From an uncultured Lachnospiraceae bacterium (GTDB taxonomy: Bacteria > Bacillota > Clostridia > Lachnospirales > Lachnospiraceae), in NCBI GenBank assembly GCA_934432595.1, contig CAKRYR010000003.1:62001-126000 (forward strand): DNA of 64,000 nt, written 5' to 3'. The position numbers and the translations under genes were made by a program. Under the pieces are notes generated by a model that made no database searches, was not told the DNA's origin, and saw only the letters and a list, made by a program, of their open reading frames with translations. The first letter of the stretch is position 1; each line of letters begins with the position of its first letter. Of this stretch, positions 43,711 through 53,240 are shown in pieces.

Positions 43711-45045
43711 TTATTTTTCCTCCATGACACTCATATATGCTGGACGTATAATTTTCTCTGCGCATATTAATTCTTCAATTCTATGAGCACTCCATCCAAC
43801 TATTCTTGCAATTGCAAACATTGCTGTATATAATTCTTGTGGTATTCCTAACATATCGTATACAAAACCACTATAAAAATCTACATTTGGACTAACACCC
43901 TTAAATATATGACGTTTAGCTGCTATTACCTCTGGAGCGATTTCTTCTATATTCTGATATAAAAGTAAATCATTTTCTCTGTCTTTTTCTACAGCAAGCT
44001 CTTCAACATATTTCTTAAATACTCTTTCTCTAGGGTCAGATAAAGAATAGACAGCATGCCCCATTCCATAAATAAGACCTTTTTTATCAAAAGCTTGTTT
44101 ATCCACTATTTTTTCAAGATATGTTCTTATAGCATCTTTATCTGAATAATCAGTTATATTCTCTCTAATATTTTGCATCATTTCCATAACTTTAATATTG
44201 GCACCACCATGTTTTGGACCTTTTAATGATGACATAGCTGCTGCCATAGTTGAATAAGTATCTGAACCTGAAGACGTTACAACTCGGGTGGTAAATGTAG
44301 AATTATTACCTCCGCCATGCTCCATATGTAAAATTAATGCTGTATCTAGTACCTTAGCTTCTACTTTTGAATATTTTTTATCAGTTCTTAAAAGCATAAG
44401 TATATTTTCAGCAGTAGAAAGTGTTGGGTCTGGATGATGTATAAACATACTTTCATTTTTTTCATAATGATTATATGCGTTATATCCATATACAGCTAAT
44501 AATGGAAACTCACTTATTAATTGTATACATTGTCTTAATGAATTGCTTACACTTGTATCTTTTGAATTATTGTCATAAGAAGCTAGTGTTAATATACTCT
44601 TAGTCATTGAAGTCATTATATCCTCAGTAGGAGCTTTCATTATTACATCTCTTGTAAAATTAGTTGGAAGTGTTCTAGCATTTCCAATATATTTGCGAAA
44701 TTCTTCCTCTTGCTCTTTAGTTGGCATTTGTCCCATAAGTAAGATATATGCAATCTTTTCAAATCCCATTTCTTCTGAACCTAAGTTGTCTATAAGGTCT
44801 TCAACTCTATATCCACGATACCAAAGTTGACCGTCACAAGATACTTTCTTACCATCTACAATCTTAGAAGAAACGATTTTAGATATGTTGGTAAGTCCTG
44901 TTAAGACCCCATTACCATTTTCATCTCTAAGTCCACGATTTACACCATATTCATCATAAAGGCAAGGTGCAATGTAATCATTTTGTCTACATACCTCTTC
45001 TTGTTGTTTAACATATTCATCAATTGAATTCATCATCTTCTCCAT
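43711..45045 (-). CDS. Citrate synthase
   Basis: 444 residues; condenses oxaloacetate and acetyl-CoA. Recognisable blocks: LWYRGYRVEDLID, LILHMEHGGGNNSTFTTRVV with the active-site histidine, KGPKHGGAN, IYGMGHAVYSLSDPRE with the second histidine, and NVDFYSGFVYDMLGIP with the aspartate. It is the long Lachnospiraceae-type enzyme with an N-terminal extension of about 60 residues. The gene overlaps the end of the MarR gene by 26 bases, so expression is tied to that regulator. Use of Re- versus Si-face chemistry is not an issue in this homology group. Confidence 0.93.
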   Translation of the reverse strand: MEKMMNSIDEYVKQQEEVCRQNDYIAPCLYDEYGVNRGLRDENGNGVLTGLTNISKIVSSKIVDGKKVSCDGQLWYRGYRVEDLIDNLGSEEMGFEKIAYILLMGQMPTKEQEEEFRKYIGNARTLPTNFTRDVIMKAPTEDIMTSMTKSILTLASYDNNSKDTSVSNSLRQCIQLISEFPLLAVYGYNAYNHYEKNESMFIHHPDPTLSTAENILMLLRTDKKYSKVEAKVLDTALILHMEHGGGNNSTFTTRVVTSSGSDTYSTMAAAMSSLKGPKHGGANIKVMEMMQNIRENITDYSDKDAIRTYLEKIVDKQAFDKKGLIYGMGHAVYSLSDPRERVFKKYVEELAVEKDRENDLLLYQNIEEIAPEVIAAKRHIFKGVSPNVDFYSGFVYDMLGIPQELYTAMFAIARIVGWSAHRIEELICAEKIIRPAYMSVMEEK

Positions 45046-45538
45046 CTTGCACCTCCAACTCTTCTATTTCACTAGTCATTACTGTTTCTAATTGTTTCAT
45101 TAGTTGCAATAATTGTATTAAATTATCTTTACCAAATTTCTTTATTACATTACCATAGTATTTTTTCAATATTTCTTCTTGGCCTTTTAGTAGATTCTGC
45201 CCTATATCTGTTATAGTTACATATGTTCCTTCTGTTCCATTTCCATCATGTGACCATGTAACTAATCCCTTGTCTCTAAGTTTCCCTATCATTTTAGAGG
45301 TTTGACGTATAGTTAACTCCATTTTTTTAGATAATTCTTTAAGATATGTTCTTCCACCATATATAGAAGACGTTTCTTCATTATGTGTTATGTTTTGTAA
45401 AGCAATATATTCTGGAATACTCATTTGTTCGAAGAATTTTCTTATTTTTTCCTTATTCATAAGGTAATTACGATATACAAGTTCATTTGAAAGTTTTGCT
45501 ATATCAGGTCCATTTGTTAGTTCATTTTTTTCTTCCAT
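45020..45538 (-). CDS. MarR-family regulator coupled to citrate synthase
   Basis: 172 residues with a winged helix: SIYGGRTYLKELSKKMELTI, RQTSKMIGKLRDKGLVTW, and a wing (GNGTEGTYVTITDIGQNLL). Start 45538 was chosen because AGGAGG lies 6 bases ahead; the longer frame begins inside the operator. The gene overlaps citrate synthase and is preceded by a 49-bp palindrome reaching to its ribosome binding site, so autoregulation is likely. The effector is unknown. Confidence 0.85.
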   Translation of the reverse strand: MEEKNELTNGPDIAKLSNELVYRNYLMNKEKIRKFFEQMSIPEYIALQNITHNEETSSIYGGRTYLKELSKKMELTIRQTSKMIGKLRDKGLVTWSHDGNGTEGTYVTITDIGQNLLKGQEEILKKYYGNVIKKFGKDNLIQLLQLMKQLETVMTSEIEELEVQDGEDDEFN

Positions 45539-45550
45539 ACGCATCCTCCT

Positions 45551-45599
45551 ATCTATTTTAGTTAGCACTCTATATTATAGAGTGCTAACTAAAATAGAT
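45551..45599. promoter_or_regulatory. 49-bp palindrome containing an exact CIRCE sequence
   Basis: The palindrome 45551-45599 is perfect around a single central base (45575). Its core is TTAGCACTC (45562-45570), nine bases, GAGTGCTAA (45580-45588), which equals the CIRCE consensus bound by HrcA. It covers the start region of the MarR-citrate synthase promoter, whose minus-strand elements are TTGACA (45625-45620) and TATAAT (45603-45598, 16-base spacer). The longer palindrome could instead be the MarR operator. Confidence 0.8.
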
Positions 45600-45786
45600 T
45601 ATATCATCTAATAAAAATATGTCAACAAATTTCATATTATTTTCAAACTTCCTGCTTGTGAGACTGATTGCGAGAGATTATTTATATCATAAGAGTTTTT
45701 TTACTTGAAGCTAAAGCCTAACAAAAATATAGATATAAATACAACTTTATATATTTTGTATTTATATCTATATTCTAATAACTAAA

Positions 45787-45936
45787 TTAATTATTATATA
45801 GAGTATTAAGTTGACTATCAACATCTCGACCATTATACATAATACGTATAATAGTTACAGTCTTTATATCTTTATTTACATCTAGGACTAGAAAATATAT
45901 ATTCCTTGTTATAATATCTTTAATCTTTATTCTCAC
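45787..45936 (-). pseudogene. ParE/RelE-like toxin C-terminal fragment
   Basis: A 49-codon frame with GTG start at 45936 overlaps the end of the 45933 gene. RNIYFLVLDVNKDIKTVTII followed by RIMYNGRDVDSQLN resembles the C-terminal half of ParE-type toxins. The N-terminal half is absent, so it is probably a remnant. It could also be a very small separate protein. Confidence 0.4.
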
Positions 45937-46268
45937 TCTTTCAATTTCATTGTTTTTATTCTATTTCTTCCCAAAGCACCTACTAGCATTTCTAACTCAT
46001 TAACATTACCGGATACAATTGTTTGAGACGGAATTTCTTCTTTTGCAATTGACACATTCTTATATCCATCAATGTAATATGATAATGTGTGATTGTCTGT
46101 CATAACAGCAATCATTGCTGTGTTCTGTGGTACTTCATAATTATCAACAGCTTTTTCATCATATTGAGTTATTATTTGTTCAGTCATATCTGCTGAGATA
46201 CCATTGCTCAATAATATTGAGCGTAGGTTATTATCTTTGGTTCCCATTTTTCTCTTTTTCTCTTCCAT
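45933..46268 (-). CDS. Small protein of unknown function
   Basis: 111 residues. The start follows AGGAGGATCAGC. The first 40 residues are polar (KMGTKDNNLRSILLSNGISA); the rest has short beta-like stretches (TAMIAVMTDNHTLSYYIDGY; NELEMLVGALGRNRIKTM). No family recognised. Its stop overlaps the ParE-like fragment, which suggests it could be the surviving partner in a damaged pair, but it does not look like a known antitoxin. Confidence 0.5.
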   Translation of the reverse strand: MEEKKRKMGTKDNNLRSILLSNGISADMTEQIITQYDEKAVDNYEVPQNTAMIAVMTDNHTLSYYIDGYKNVSIAKEEIPSQTIVSGNVNELEMLVGALGRNRIKTMKLKE

Positions 46269-46391
46269 TGCTGATCCTCCTATTAATTAAGTTTACTCCT
46301 TCCTTTGCCAACTAATAAACTACCCTTTTTAATAACTAGATTTACAATTTTTCGCAATAGACTTTTTATTAAGTCTTGCAAAATTAAAGTT

Positions 46392-46832
46392 TTAAGAGTC
46401 AATATTACATCTGCTCTTCCAAGAATTATAGCCACTTCTTGATATGCCTAATATTCTAAGGACTCCACTTACATTTAGCCTACGATTTTCAATCTTAAAT
46501 ATTTCAATCTCATAATTATATAGAGAGCTAAATAGATTACTCGTACATAGTTTCTCTGAACTTGATGCACGTTTTAGTATTTCTACAGAATCGTAAGTAT
46601 CTTGTAATTCTTTGCGAAGTCTAGCATTATCTTTGGCAATATCATTGCTAAAATTCCCTCGTCCCCTTGTAGGAACTTCACCATTATTGGCTGAATATAT
46701 TTTATACCATTCACTCAAGGCACTTTTACTTATACCAATATTCTTGGCACATCTTGTTATACCAAGATTCTTATTAGCTAAGTAATATTTAACAGCATGT
46801 TCTTTATATTTTTGTGAATATTGTCGTGCCAT
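46392..46832 (-). pseudogene. IS3-family transposase OrfA with truncated OrfB
   Basis: From start 46832 (AGGAGGGGTTAT upstream), MARQYSQKYKEHAVKYYLAN and CAKNIGISKSALSEWYKIYS form the IS3-type OrfA helix-turn-helix, followed by a leucine-zipper-like stretch (IAKDNARLRKELQDTYDSVE). The end switches to RRLNVSGVLRILGISRSGYN, which is the beginning of OrfB. No DDE catalytic part exists, so the transposase cannot work. Confidence 0.75.
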
Positions 46833-47005
46833 ATAACCCCTCCTATTGCAACTCAGATAAAAAAATCTCTGTATATTGTGCACCTTCCTAATGAAACATA
46901 CTATTTCATATGTATATAATTTTACATACTGTTGTCCTTATATATATTTTACAAAAAGCACACCAAAATGTCAAGCAAAATAGTACAAGTTAGACGCGGA
47001 CAACA
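46392..47005 (-). mobile_element. Truncated IS3-family insertion sequence
   Basis: The left end on the minus strand begins TGTTGTCCGCGTCTAACTTG at 47005, an IS-end-like sequence starting with TG. TTGACA, 17 bases and TAAAAT lie before the transposase gene. The copy ends inside OrfB, and no right terminal repeat or target duplication was found. Confidence 0.6.
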
Positions 47006-47137
47006 TTTTGATAATTTCCTAAATTTAAAAGGATAATCTTGAATATTTCAAAATCCTAAAATTGTTCTATTTTAGCAAAAGTCTAATTACAATATCCTTT
47101 TTTTATTTGTACTATTTTGAGTTTAATGTACTTATAT

Positions 47138-47977
47138 TTATAGTATTCTAATAACTACCAACTCTGGTCTATTATTTATTCTTAATGGTATTACACTATT
47201 ACCAAGCCCTCTACTTATAATCATCTGCATTTCATCTTTCTTACTTGCATGTAACCCTGATATATATTTAGGAAAAAGGCCTTGGTTAGGTGCTATCAAA
47301 CCTCCACCTATTGCTGTTCTAAACTGTCCACCATGGGCATGTCCTGCAAGGACTAAGTCAATATCTCTATTTTTATATGCTTCAAATAACTCTGGTCTAT
47401 GTGATAACAATATAGTAAAGTTATCTGTATCATAATTTAAAGTATCCAAATCTGTACTGACAACATCTACATTACTTATTCCAAACTCACCTGTGAAATC
47501 AGGATCGGTTATCCCAAGAATATTTATCTTATTATAGTTTATTGTTATTTCTTTAGAAGCTGTCTCTAGTACTATTACTCCTGCTTTATTTAGCTTAGTT
47601 TTAAGTGTAGTATATTTGGACATTGCCCAAGCTTCATGATTGCCTGGCACATAATATGTTGGTGCTATTTCTACTACTTGATTAACAAAATTCATTGCAA
47701 TATTAATATTTGTCTTACTAGAGTCAATCAAGTCACCTGTTATTGTTATAATATCAGGTTTAGCTTCTTTGATTTTATCTAATAAGATTTTATTGTTTTT
47801 GCCATAACTTGTATTATGTAAATCTGATATTTGAACAATTGTACATTCGTTCTTTATTTTATTACTATTAATATCATAATGTGTTATTTCTATTCGTTTA
47901 TTATCAATTAGCGTTAATATTAGCCATATAGTAAATACTGTCCCAACTAATAACCATATTTCCTTATGTTTCCTCAT
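47138..47977 (-). CDS. Membrane-anchored metallophosphoesterase (YkuE-like)
   Basis: 279 residues. One N-terminal membrane segment (IWLLVGTVFTIWLILTLI) and a calcineurin-like phosphoesterase domain with the full metal-site set: QISDLHN, ITGDLIDS, VPGNHEAW, LSHRPELF and AGHAHGGQFR. It belongs to the YkuE/YaeI group, which acts at the membrane on lipid or nucleotide phosphoesters; the substrate cannot be told. It stands alone. Confidence 0.88.
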   Translation of the reverse strand: MRKHKEIWLLVGTVFTIWLILTLIDNKRIEITHYDINSNKIKNECTIVQISDLHNTSYGKNNKILLDKIKEAKPDIITITGDLIDSSKTNINIAMNFVNQVVEIAPTYYVPGNHEAWAMSKYTTLKTKLNKAGVIVLETASKEITINYNKINILGITDPDFTGEFGISNVDVVSTDLDTLNYDTDNFTILLSHRPELFEAYKNRDIDLVLAGHAHGGQFRTAIGGGLIAPNQGLFPKYISGLHASKKDEMQMIISRGLGNSVIPLRINNRPELVVIRIL

Positions 47978-48092
47978 ATATATACCTTCTTTCGCTGTAT
48001 TTTATAATTAGAGATTGTCCTTCAACATGTATTCTCTTTTTTTACTTATGCTTCTGTCAACATAAAACTAAAAAAATACTAATAAAATTTAT

Positions 48093-48123
48093 AATGCTTC
48101 TTGAGAACACATCAAGAAGCATT
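48093..48123 (-). terminator. Terminator of the ABC transporter operon
   Basis: AATGCTTCTTGA (48093-48104) and TCAAGAAGCATT (48112-48123) are perfect 12-bp arms; the minus strand continues with ATAAATTTTATT. The stretch 47978-48092 holds no gene. Confidence 0.75.
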
Positions 48124-48263
48124 ATTATAGCACAATCAAAGGTATCATTCTACAATTATCGATTATTTTTTCCAATTTTTTCTAAAAACAAATATAGGTC
48201 ATCGAGCAATGGTTATATTTCTAAAATTGTTCTGTAAGAAAGATTATATATACACCATATTAT

Positions 48264-48926
48264 TTAGTCTAAAATCCTCCCATCTTCAATTCTAATCACC
48301 CTATCACATCTAGATGCGATATTATCATCGTGTGTAACTATAATTAATGTTTTCCCATCTTTATTTATTTTTTTCAAATAATCCATTATTTTATTACCAG
48401 TGTTCCTATCTAAAGCACCTGTAGGTTCATCTGCTAATATTAATTCATTTCCTGAAACCACAGCCCTTGCTATCGCTGTTCTTTGTCGTTGACCACCCGA
48501 TATATTATCAGGATATTTATATTTTATTTCTGTTAATTCAAAACGTTCTAAAATATCCTCTACTTTTATTTTACGTTCTTTTTTACTTACTCCTTTAGCT
48601 ATTAACGGCATCTCAATATTCTCATACACTGTATACTGATTCATTAATGCAAAATGTTGAAAAACAAAACTTATATGTTCTTTTCTAAATAAATTAAATT
48701 TATCCTTATTATAAGTATGAATTTTTTCTCCATTATATATATACTCACCTGAAGACAACCTATCCATACACCCAATTATATTTAACAATGTTGTTTTCCC
48801 TGAGCCTGATTTACCTACTATAGCAACCATTTCTCCATCAGATATTTCTATAGTAACATTGTTTAAAGCAATTGTTTCATAATCACTTCCTGTATACTTT
48901 TTTACTACATTTTTTAATTGAATCAT
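48264..48926 (-). CDS. ABC transporter ATP-binding protein (MacB/LolD type)
   Basis: 220 residues with Walker A GKSGSGKTTL, the Q-loop FVFQHFALMNQ, signature NISGGQRQRTAIARA, Walker B LILADEPTGALD and the H-loop VTHDD. This is the MacB/LolD/SalX branch that works with FtsX-like permeases. Two such permease genes lie directly upstream (12- and 3-base gaps), giving a complete type VII-like exporter or mechanotransmitter. Confidence 0.92.
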   Translation of the reverse strand: MIQLKNVVKKYTGSDYETIALNNVTIEISDGEMVAIVGKSGSGKTTLLNIIGCMDRLSSGEYIYNGEKIHTYNKDKFNLFRKEHISFVFQHFALMNQYTVYENIEMPLIAKGVSKKERKIKVEDILERFELTEIKYKYPDNISGGQRQRTAIARAVVSGNELILADEPTGALDRNTGNKIMDYLKKINKDGKTLIIVTHDDNIASRCDRVIRIEDGRILD

Positions 48927-48937
48927 ATTATTTCCTC

Positions 48938-50233
48938 CTATTTTTCAATCAACTCTGATGGTTTACTTTTATTAAGTATTATTAATGGGGTTATTGAAGC
49001 AATTAATGTACACAATATAAAAATTCCTGTAATAGATATTATTCCTTGCTTAAATTGAATGTCTATCACTCTTTCTACTACAAATGTGGTATTATCATAA
49101 ATGCTTAAAAAAAATGCAATACAAAATCCCATAATACATCCAAAGCCTATTTGCAATATATTTTCTATTATTATTATCATACCTATAATTTTTTCTGAAA
49201 AACCCAAAGCATATAATATTCCTATATCGGATTTTCTTGATAATACAGTGACTATTGCCACTGAGGACATAGAAAGTATACCTATTATTAAGGAAAATAT
49301 TGCTAAAGCAATCCACGACTTTGAAATAAGAAACATATCACTTTTCATATTACATATTATTTCTTCTATTGTTAAAATTTTAAAATTTATTTTATATTTT
49401 TCACTAACTTTTTCTATCATCTTTAATACATTACTTCTTGTATTTTCATTATCACTTTCATCAAAAATAATATAACTACTATCATAATTTAACATTTCAT
49501 CATCAATAGCAACAAATAGATTATCTAAATTAATACTTGTGTTTGATGCATTACTAATGTCTCCATTTGTCAACCATCTACTATTCTTTTTTAAAATACC
49601 TGTAACTATATATTTCTTTTTATCTGTTGTACTCGTTAGAATTTGACCTATTTTTATAAAATCATGATATTTATATCCAATCAATAAAGGAATATATCCA
49701 TTCTTTTTTTTAATAATTTTTCCTTTATAAATATCTAAATCACATAAATTTAGCATATTAGGCTCAATTTTTAAAACATTTGAATACTTATAAAGTGTTT
49801 GACTCATCATTAAGCGCTCTACTTCGTTAAATTCACTATGTATTTCCTCCACCATACTATTCACTATTTCTTTCCGCATTTTCAAATATTCATCATTTTT
49901 ATATAATTCATCAAATAAAACACTGACATTATCAAAGGTGCCACATTGCTTGATTCCTTTTATTTTTTTTAGTTCTAATAATATTTTATTTTCTTTTTTT
50001 TTGTCCATTTTTTTTAATTCATCATAACTATACTTTATATATCCAATATCCTTAGGTTTATATTTAACAACTCTTTCTATCTCTCTTTTTTCATAATTAA
50101 TACTATAATACTCTACTATAATTAGATTTATTAGTATCACTGAAATTATACACATCATTGAAACAAAAAATAAATTTATTTTCTTCTTATATATAAAATC
50201 TGTTGCAAAACGTATTAAACTTCCAAACTTCAT
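48938..50233 (-). CDS. FtsX-like permease subunit 1
   Basis: 431 residues. An N-terminal helix (INLFFVSMMCIISVILINLI) is followed by a periplasmic-type domain of about 240 residues, then three C-terminal helices (SWIALAIFSLIIGILSMSSV; the ILYALGFSEKIIGMIIIIEN block; the helix ending SITPLIILN). This is the MacB/FtsX topology. The Lys/Asn/Ile-rich composition is stronger than in the core genes, which suggests acquired DNA. Confidence 0.8.
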   Translation of the reverse strand: MKFGSLIRFATDFIYKKKINLFFVSMMCIISVILINLIIVEYYSINYEKREIERVVKYKPKDIGYIKYSYDELKKMDKKKENKILLELKKIKGIKQCGTFDNVSVLFDELYKNDEYLKMRKEIVNSMVEEIHSEFNEVERLMMSQTLYKYSNVLKIEPNMLNLCDLDIYKGKIIKKKNGYIPLLIGYKYHDFIKIGQILTSTTDKKKYIVTGILKKNSRWLTNGDISNASNTSINLDNLFVAIDDEMLNYDSSYIIFDESDNENTRSNVLKMIEKVSEKYKINFKILTIEEIICNMKSDMFLISKSWIALAIFSLIIGILSMSSVAIVTVLSRKSDIGILYALGFSEKIIGMIIIIENILQIGFGCIMGFCIAFFLSIYDNTTFVVERVIDIQFKQGIISITGIFILCTLIASITPLIILNKSKPSELIEK

Positions 50234-50235
50234 AA

Positions 50236-51360
50236 TCAGCCAACACCTTTCGTAAATATATAATCATGTATATTTTTAGAAAATATTCTTCTTAACAGCA
50301 CCTTGGTAAGTATATATGTTGTGACTAAAACAAATAACAAAATTGCACAACAATTAATTACCGAGAAGTTTAATAACATTTCCAATGTATTATTTAACAC
50401 ATACGCTATTAATTTACTAAATATAATACCCAAAAAAGCCGCCATCGTAGCAATTTTTAATATATCTCCGTATAACATTTTAAACAATGTTCTTTCGTTA
50501 AAACCAAATGCTAATCTTATAACTATCTCACTTTTCCTATTAAGTAACCAAAATTCAGAAACTATTATACAATTTATTATTCCTAAAAAATATAATAAAA
50601 AAAATATAACTTCATTTATTTTCCTGTCCATATTAGAAGTTACAATTTTTTCTTCATATTCATATACGCTTATATTTTTATCTTCAATAAGATTATCTTT
50701 TATTTCTTCAAATTTACTTTTTATTAGTTCTTCTTTATTATTGCTTGCAATACTATATACAAGATTGCATGTTTTGTCTATTTCCTTGTGTAAATTATTA
50801 CCTATACAATCAAAATATAAAATCACTTCATTATCCTGTAATTTGGTATTACGTGTTCCAATTATACCAATAACTCTATACTCATCCCCATTTATTTTTA
50901 TATATCTTTTTTTATTTTTTTTATATATATCCTTAATCATATTGCGACCAATATTAACAACTCTTTCTCTTTCATTAATATCTTCTTCACTAATAAATCT
51001 ACCACTTTCTAATTCATATTGAAGTTTTTCATTAATGTCTATTATTATATCTGCTAATATCATTTTACCATCATTTCCGACTGTTACTTCTATATCATTA
51101 AGCATACTATTTCCTATGTTTGTCCTTAAATATTTCAAAACTTTTATGCTATCTTGACATTCATCTACTTCTAATCCTATGTAATTTTTAGTATTATAAC
51201 TATATTCATTTAATTCTTTTTGTAAATTACTAGTATAATTAAAAATAGAATATCCACAAAAAACACCTATAAAAGCTATCGTTAATCCGAACAATAAAAA
51301 AATTGATGCTAATGGATATCTAAATGTTTTTTTAATATTTTCATCTAACGCTCATCTCAT
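50236..51360 (-). CDS. FtsX-like permease subunit 2, doubtful N-terminus
   Basis: Same topology as subunit 1: an N-terminal helix (SIFLLFGLTIAFIGVFCGYS), a large external domain, and three C-terminal helices with LAFGFNERTLFKMLYGDILK between. The natural N-terminus would begin at ATG 51360 and read MR, a TGA (51354-51352), then ALDENIKKTFRYPLAS. No standard start with a binding site exists after the TGA before TTG 51294, which lies within the first helix. It may be a recent nonsense mutation or use an unusual start. The coordinates include the broken beginning. Confidence 0.6.
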
Positions 51361-51417
51361 TTCAATTCCATATACATAACAAATTTAAAAGGCATTATTG
51401 CGTAATACCTTTATTTT

Positions 51418-51855
51418 TTATTCATCATTAAAATTATCTTCAAATTCTTTCAATTCTAATTCCACTTTAGCTAAAGATATTTCCAATTTTTCTATTAAAT
51501 CAGTTATTCCACGTCGTATTCTCCATTTATAAATTATTATTTCATTTTTTCGTGTCAGTAAAAAAATAATCAAACCAGAACGTAAAATAAAAATTAATAA
51601 AACAATCAACATATACGTTAAAGGTTCTATGATTAATTGTGAAAAAAAAATCTCTGCCAAAAAATAATTATAAGAATCTCTCAATTTTAAATATAAAAAA
51701 ATTATTATACAAATAATACTTCCATATAAAACTATCCTTATGTGCTTATTCAATTCTTTTTTATACATTTTTTTAGCTTGGACTAAATAACGTTTATAAT
51801 TGTCTCTTTTTTCAATTAACTTCTTATAATGTAACTGTAAGTTTGTATCACTCAT
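51418..51855 (-). CDS. Small two-helix membrane protein of the ABC block
   Basis: 145 residues: a charged N-terminal helix (LIEKRDNYKRYLVQAKKMYK), two membrane segments (RIVLYGSIICIIIFLYLKL; LTYMLIVLLIFILRSGLIIF), and a C-terminal coiled-coil-like tail (LIEKLEISLAKVELELKEFE). Unknown family. Both ends would face the cytoplasm. Its place between the MFS and permease genes suggests a part in the same system. Confidence 0.6.
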   Translation of the reverse strand: MSDTNLQLHYKKLIEKRDNYKRYLVQAKKMYKKELNKHIRIVLYGSIICIIIFLYLKLRDSYNYFLAEIFFSQLIIEPLTYMLIVLLIFILRSGLIIFLLTRKNEIIIYKWRIRRGITDLIEKLEISLAKVELELKEFEDNFNDE

Positions 51856-51963
51856 ATTATATTTTCCTCATAATATTTTTACTTTTAAAATTATTATATT
51901 TTTAACATTTATAAACTGTAATTATACTTTTAAAATTAAAAACTATATCTAGCATTATATTAA

Positions 51964-53163
51964 CTATTTCTTCTCTTTAAATGAAGTCAACGAAACAATA
52001 AACAATATCAAACACAAACAAGATATTAAAATCATATTATTATAAGAACCAATTTTAATTGTTATCAAACCACCTATCAATAATCCAATAGGATTAACTC
52101 CTAACAATACAGTTTTGAATATACTATTTAGTCTTCCTAAATATTCTTGCTCAATTGATTCCTGTCGAATTGTAATTACCATAATATTTAAAATCGAACT
52201 AGTAAGCTCAATTATAATCATCATTACACATATAAAAATAATAGACGAATTATATGGTAATAATAATCTGCATAAAGCATCTATACCTATACAAAAAATT
52301 ACAATATTGATTTTGTTGATTTTTTTTACCAAATAATCAACAAGTAAAGCTCCAACTAATGCGCCCAAAGAATATATTCCTTCAACAACACCAATTATGC
52401 TCGCTTTAAGATCTAAACTATTTTTTAAAAAATCAATTAAACAGTTGTAATATGGACAAATAATAATATTAGATATCGCAACAATCACAAGTACTTTAAG
52501 TAAAAACTTATTCTCTTTTAAATATATAACACTTTCTTTAACATCACTTATTATTTTAGTACTTCCTAATATAAAATTATTACCTTTCTTACTATCTTTA
52601 AATTCAATTTTCAAAACAAATAATATCAAAAAACTTAGCAAAAATGTAACTGCATCAAACAAAAAAAATAATCCTATATGATCATATTCATACATTTTAC
52701 CTCCTAAAATTGGAACTATAAAATTAGTTACATACTGTATAGAATAAATCAAACTATTTGCTCTTGTTAATTTTTCATTAGCAACTAAATAAGGAATTAA
52801 AGTTGATTCCGCTATCGTATGAAACACATAACATATACCACTTAATATTGATGTTATATATACTGCAATGATAACTATATCACCACTATAAAAATAAGTA
52901 ATATATGCAAATATCAAATATATTGCAAAACGTGCTATATCAGAATACTGCATTAGCTTCTTAATATTTACATTATCAATAATTGCACCAAAAGGGAGTC
53001 CAAAAATTAAAAATGGTATTAATTGTAACGCACTTACTATAGACAAATGCAGTGTTGATTTTGTTAAATCTAAAATGAACAATGGGACGGCAAAAGTCGT
53101 TAAAGCATTTCCTATATTCGATATAATAACCCCAAAATAATATATATAAAATTTATTATTCAT
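51964..53163 (-). CDS. MFS efflux transporter
   Basis: About 399 residues from 53163 and twelve predicted membrane helices. It resembles the macrolide/drug-efflux branch of the major facilitator superfamily: the N-terminal FGVIISNIGNALTTFAVPLF, FGLPFGAIIDNVNIKKLMQY (A-motif region) and VYITSILSGICYVFHTIAES. An alternative start at 53199 adds 12 residues. Being upstream of an ABC/FtsX set on the same strand, it could belong to resistance to, or export of, a peptide or drug; the substrate is unknown. Confidence 0.8.
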   Translation of the reverse strand: MNNKFYIYYFGVIISNIGNALTTFAVPLFILDLTKSTLHLSIVSALQLIPFLIFGLPFGAIIDNVNIKKLMQYSDIARFAIYLIFAYITYFYSGDIVIIAVYITSILSGICYVFHTIAESTLIPYLVANEKLTRANSLIYSIQYVTNFIVPILGGKMYEYDHIGLFFLFDAVTFLLSFLILFVLKIEFKDSKKGNNFILGSTKIISDVKESVIYLKENKFLLKVLVIVAISNIIICPYYNCLIDFLKNSLDLKASIIGVVEGIYSLGALVGALLVDYLVKKINKINIVIFCIGIDALCRLLLPYNSSIIFICVMMIIIELTSSILNIMVITIRQESIEQEYLGRLNSIFKTVLLGVNPIGLLIGGLITIKIGSYNNMILISCLCLILFIVSLTSFKEKK

Positions 53164-53201
53164 TAATACTCTATCCTTTTCTATCTTCCCTATTATCATT
53201 A

Positions 53202-53231
53202 GCGTGAAAGAGTCGCAAACAACTCTCTTTT
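53202..53231 (-). repeat. Copy of the GAAAGAGTCGC hairpin repeat, terminator-like
   Basis: GCGTGAAAGAGTCGCAAACA followed by ACTCTCTTT is a degenerate copy of the terminal hairpin at 2531-2552. On the minus strand it lies directly behind the stop of the 53241 gene and could end that transcript. Confidence 0.5.
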
Positions 53232-53240
53232 TCTCTTTTT

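Noticed and set aside
50303..51022. 239-codon plus-strand open frame antisense to the permease gene
   Set aside because: It lies entirely inside the FtsX-like permease gene, has no ribosome binding site and no family features, and reflects the A/T-biased codons of the other strand.
24736..51354. TGA possibly read as tryptophan (in-frame TGA at 24736 and 51352, each where a normal residue would fit)
   Set aside because: Several intact genes end at TGA (for example 10313, 25853, 45933), and tryptophan is encoded by TGG throughout, so the standard bacterial code fits. The two cases are better seen as nonsense mutations.
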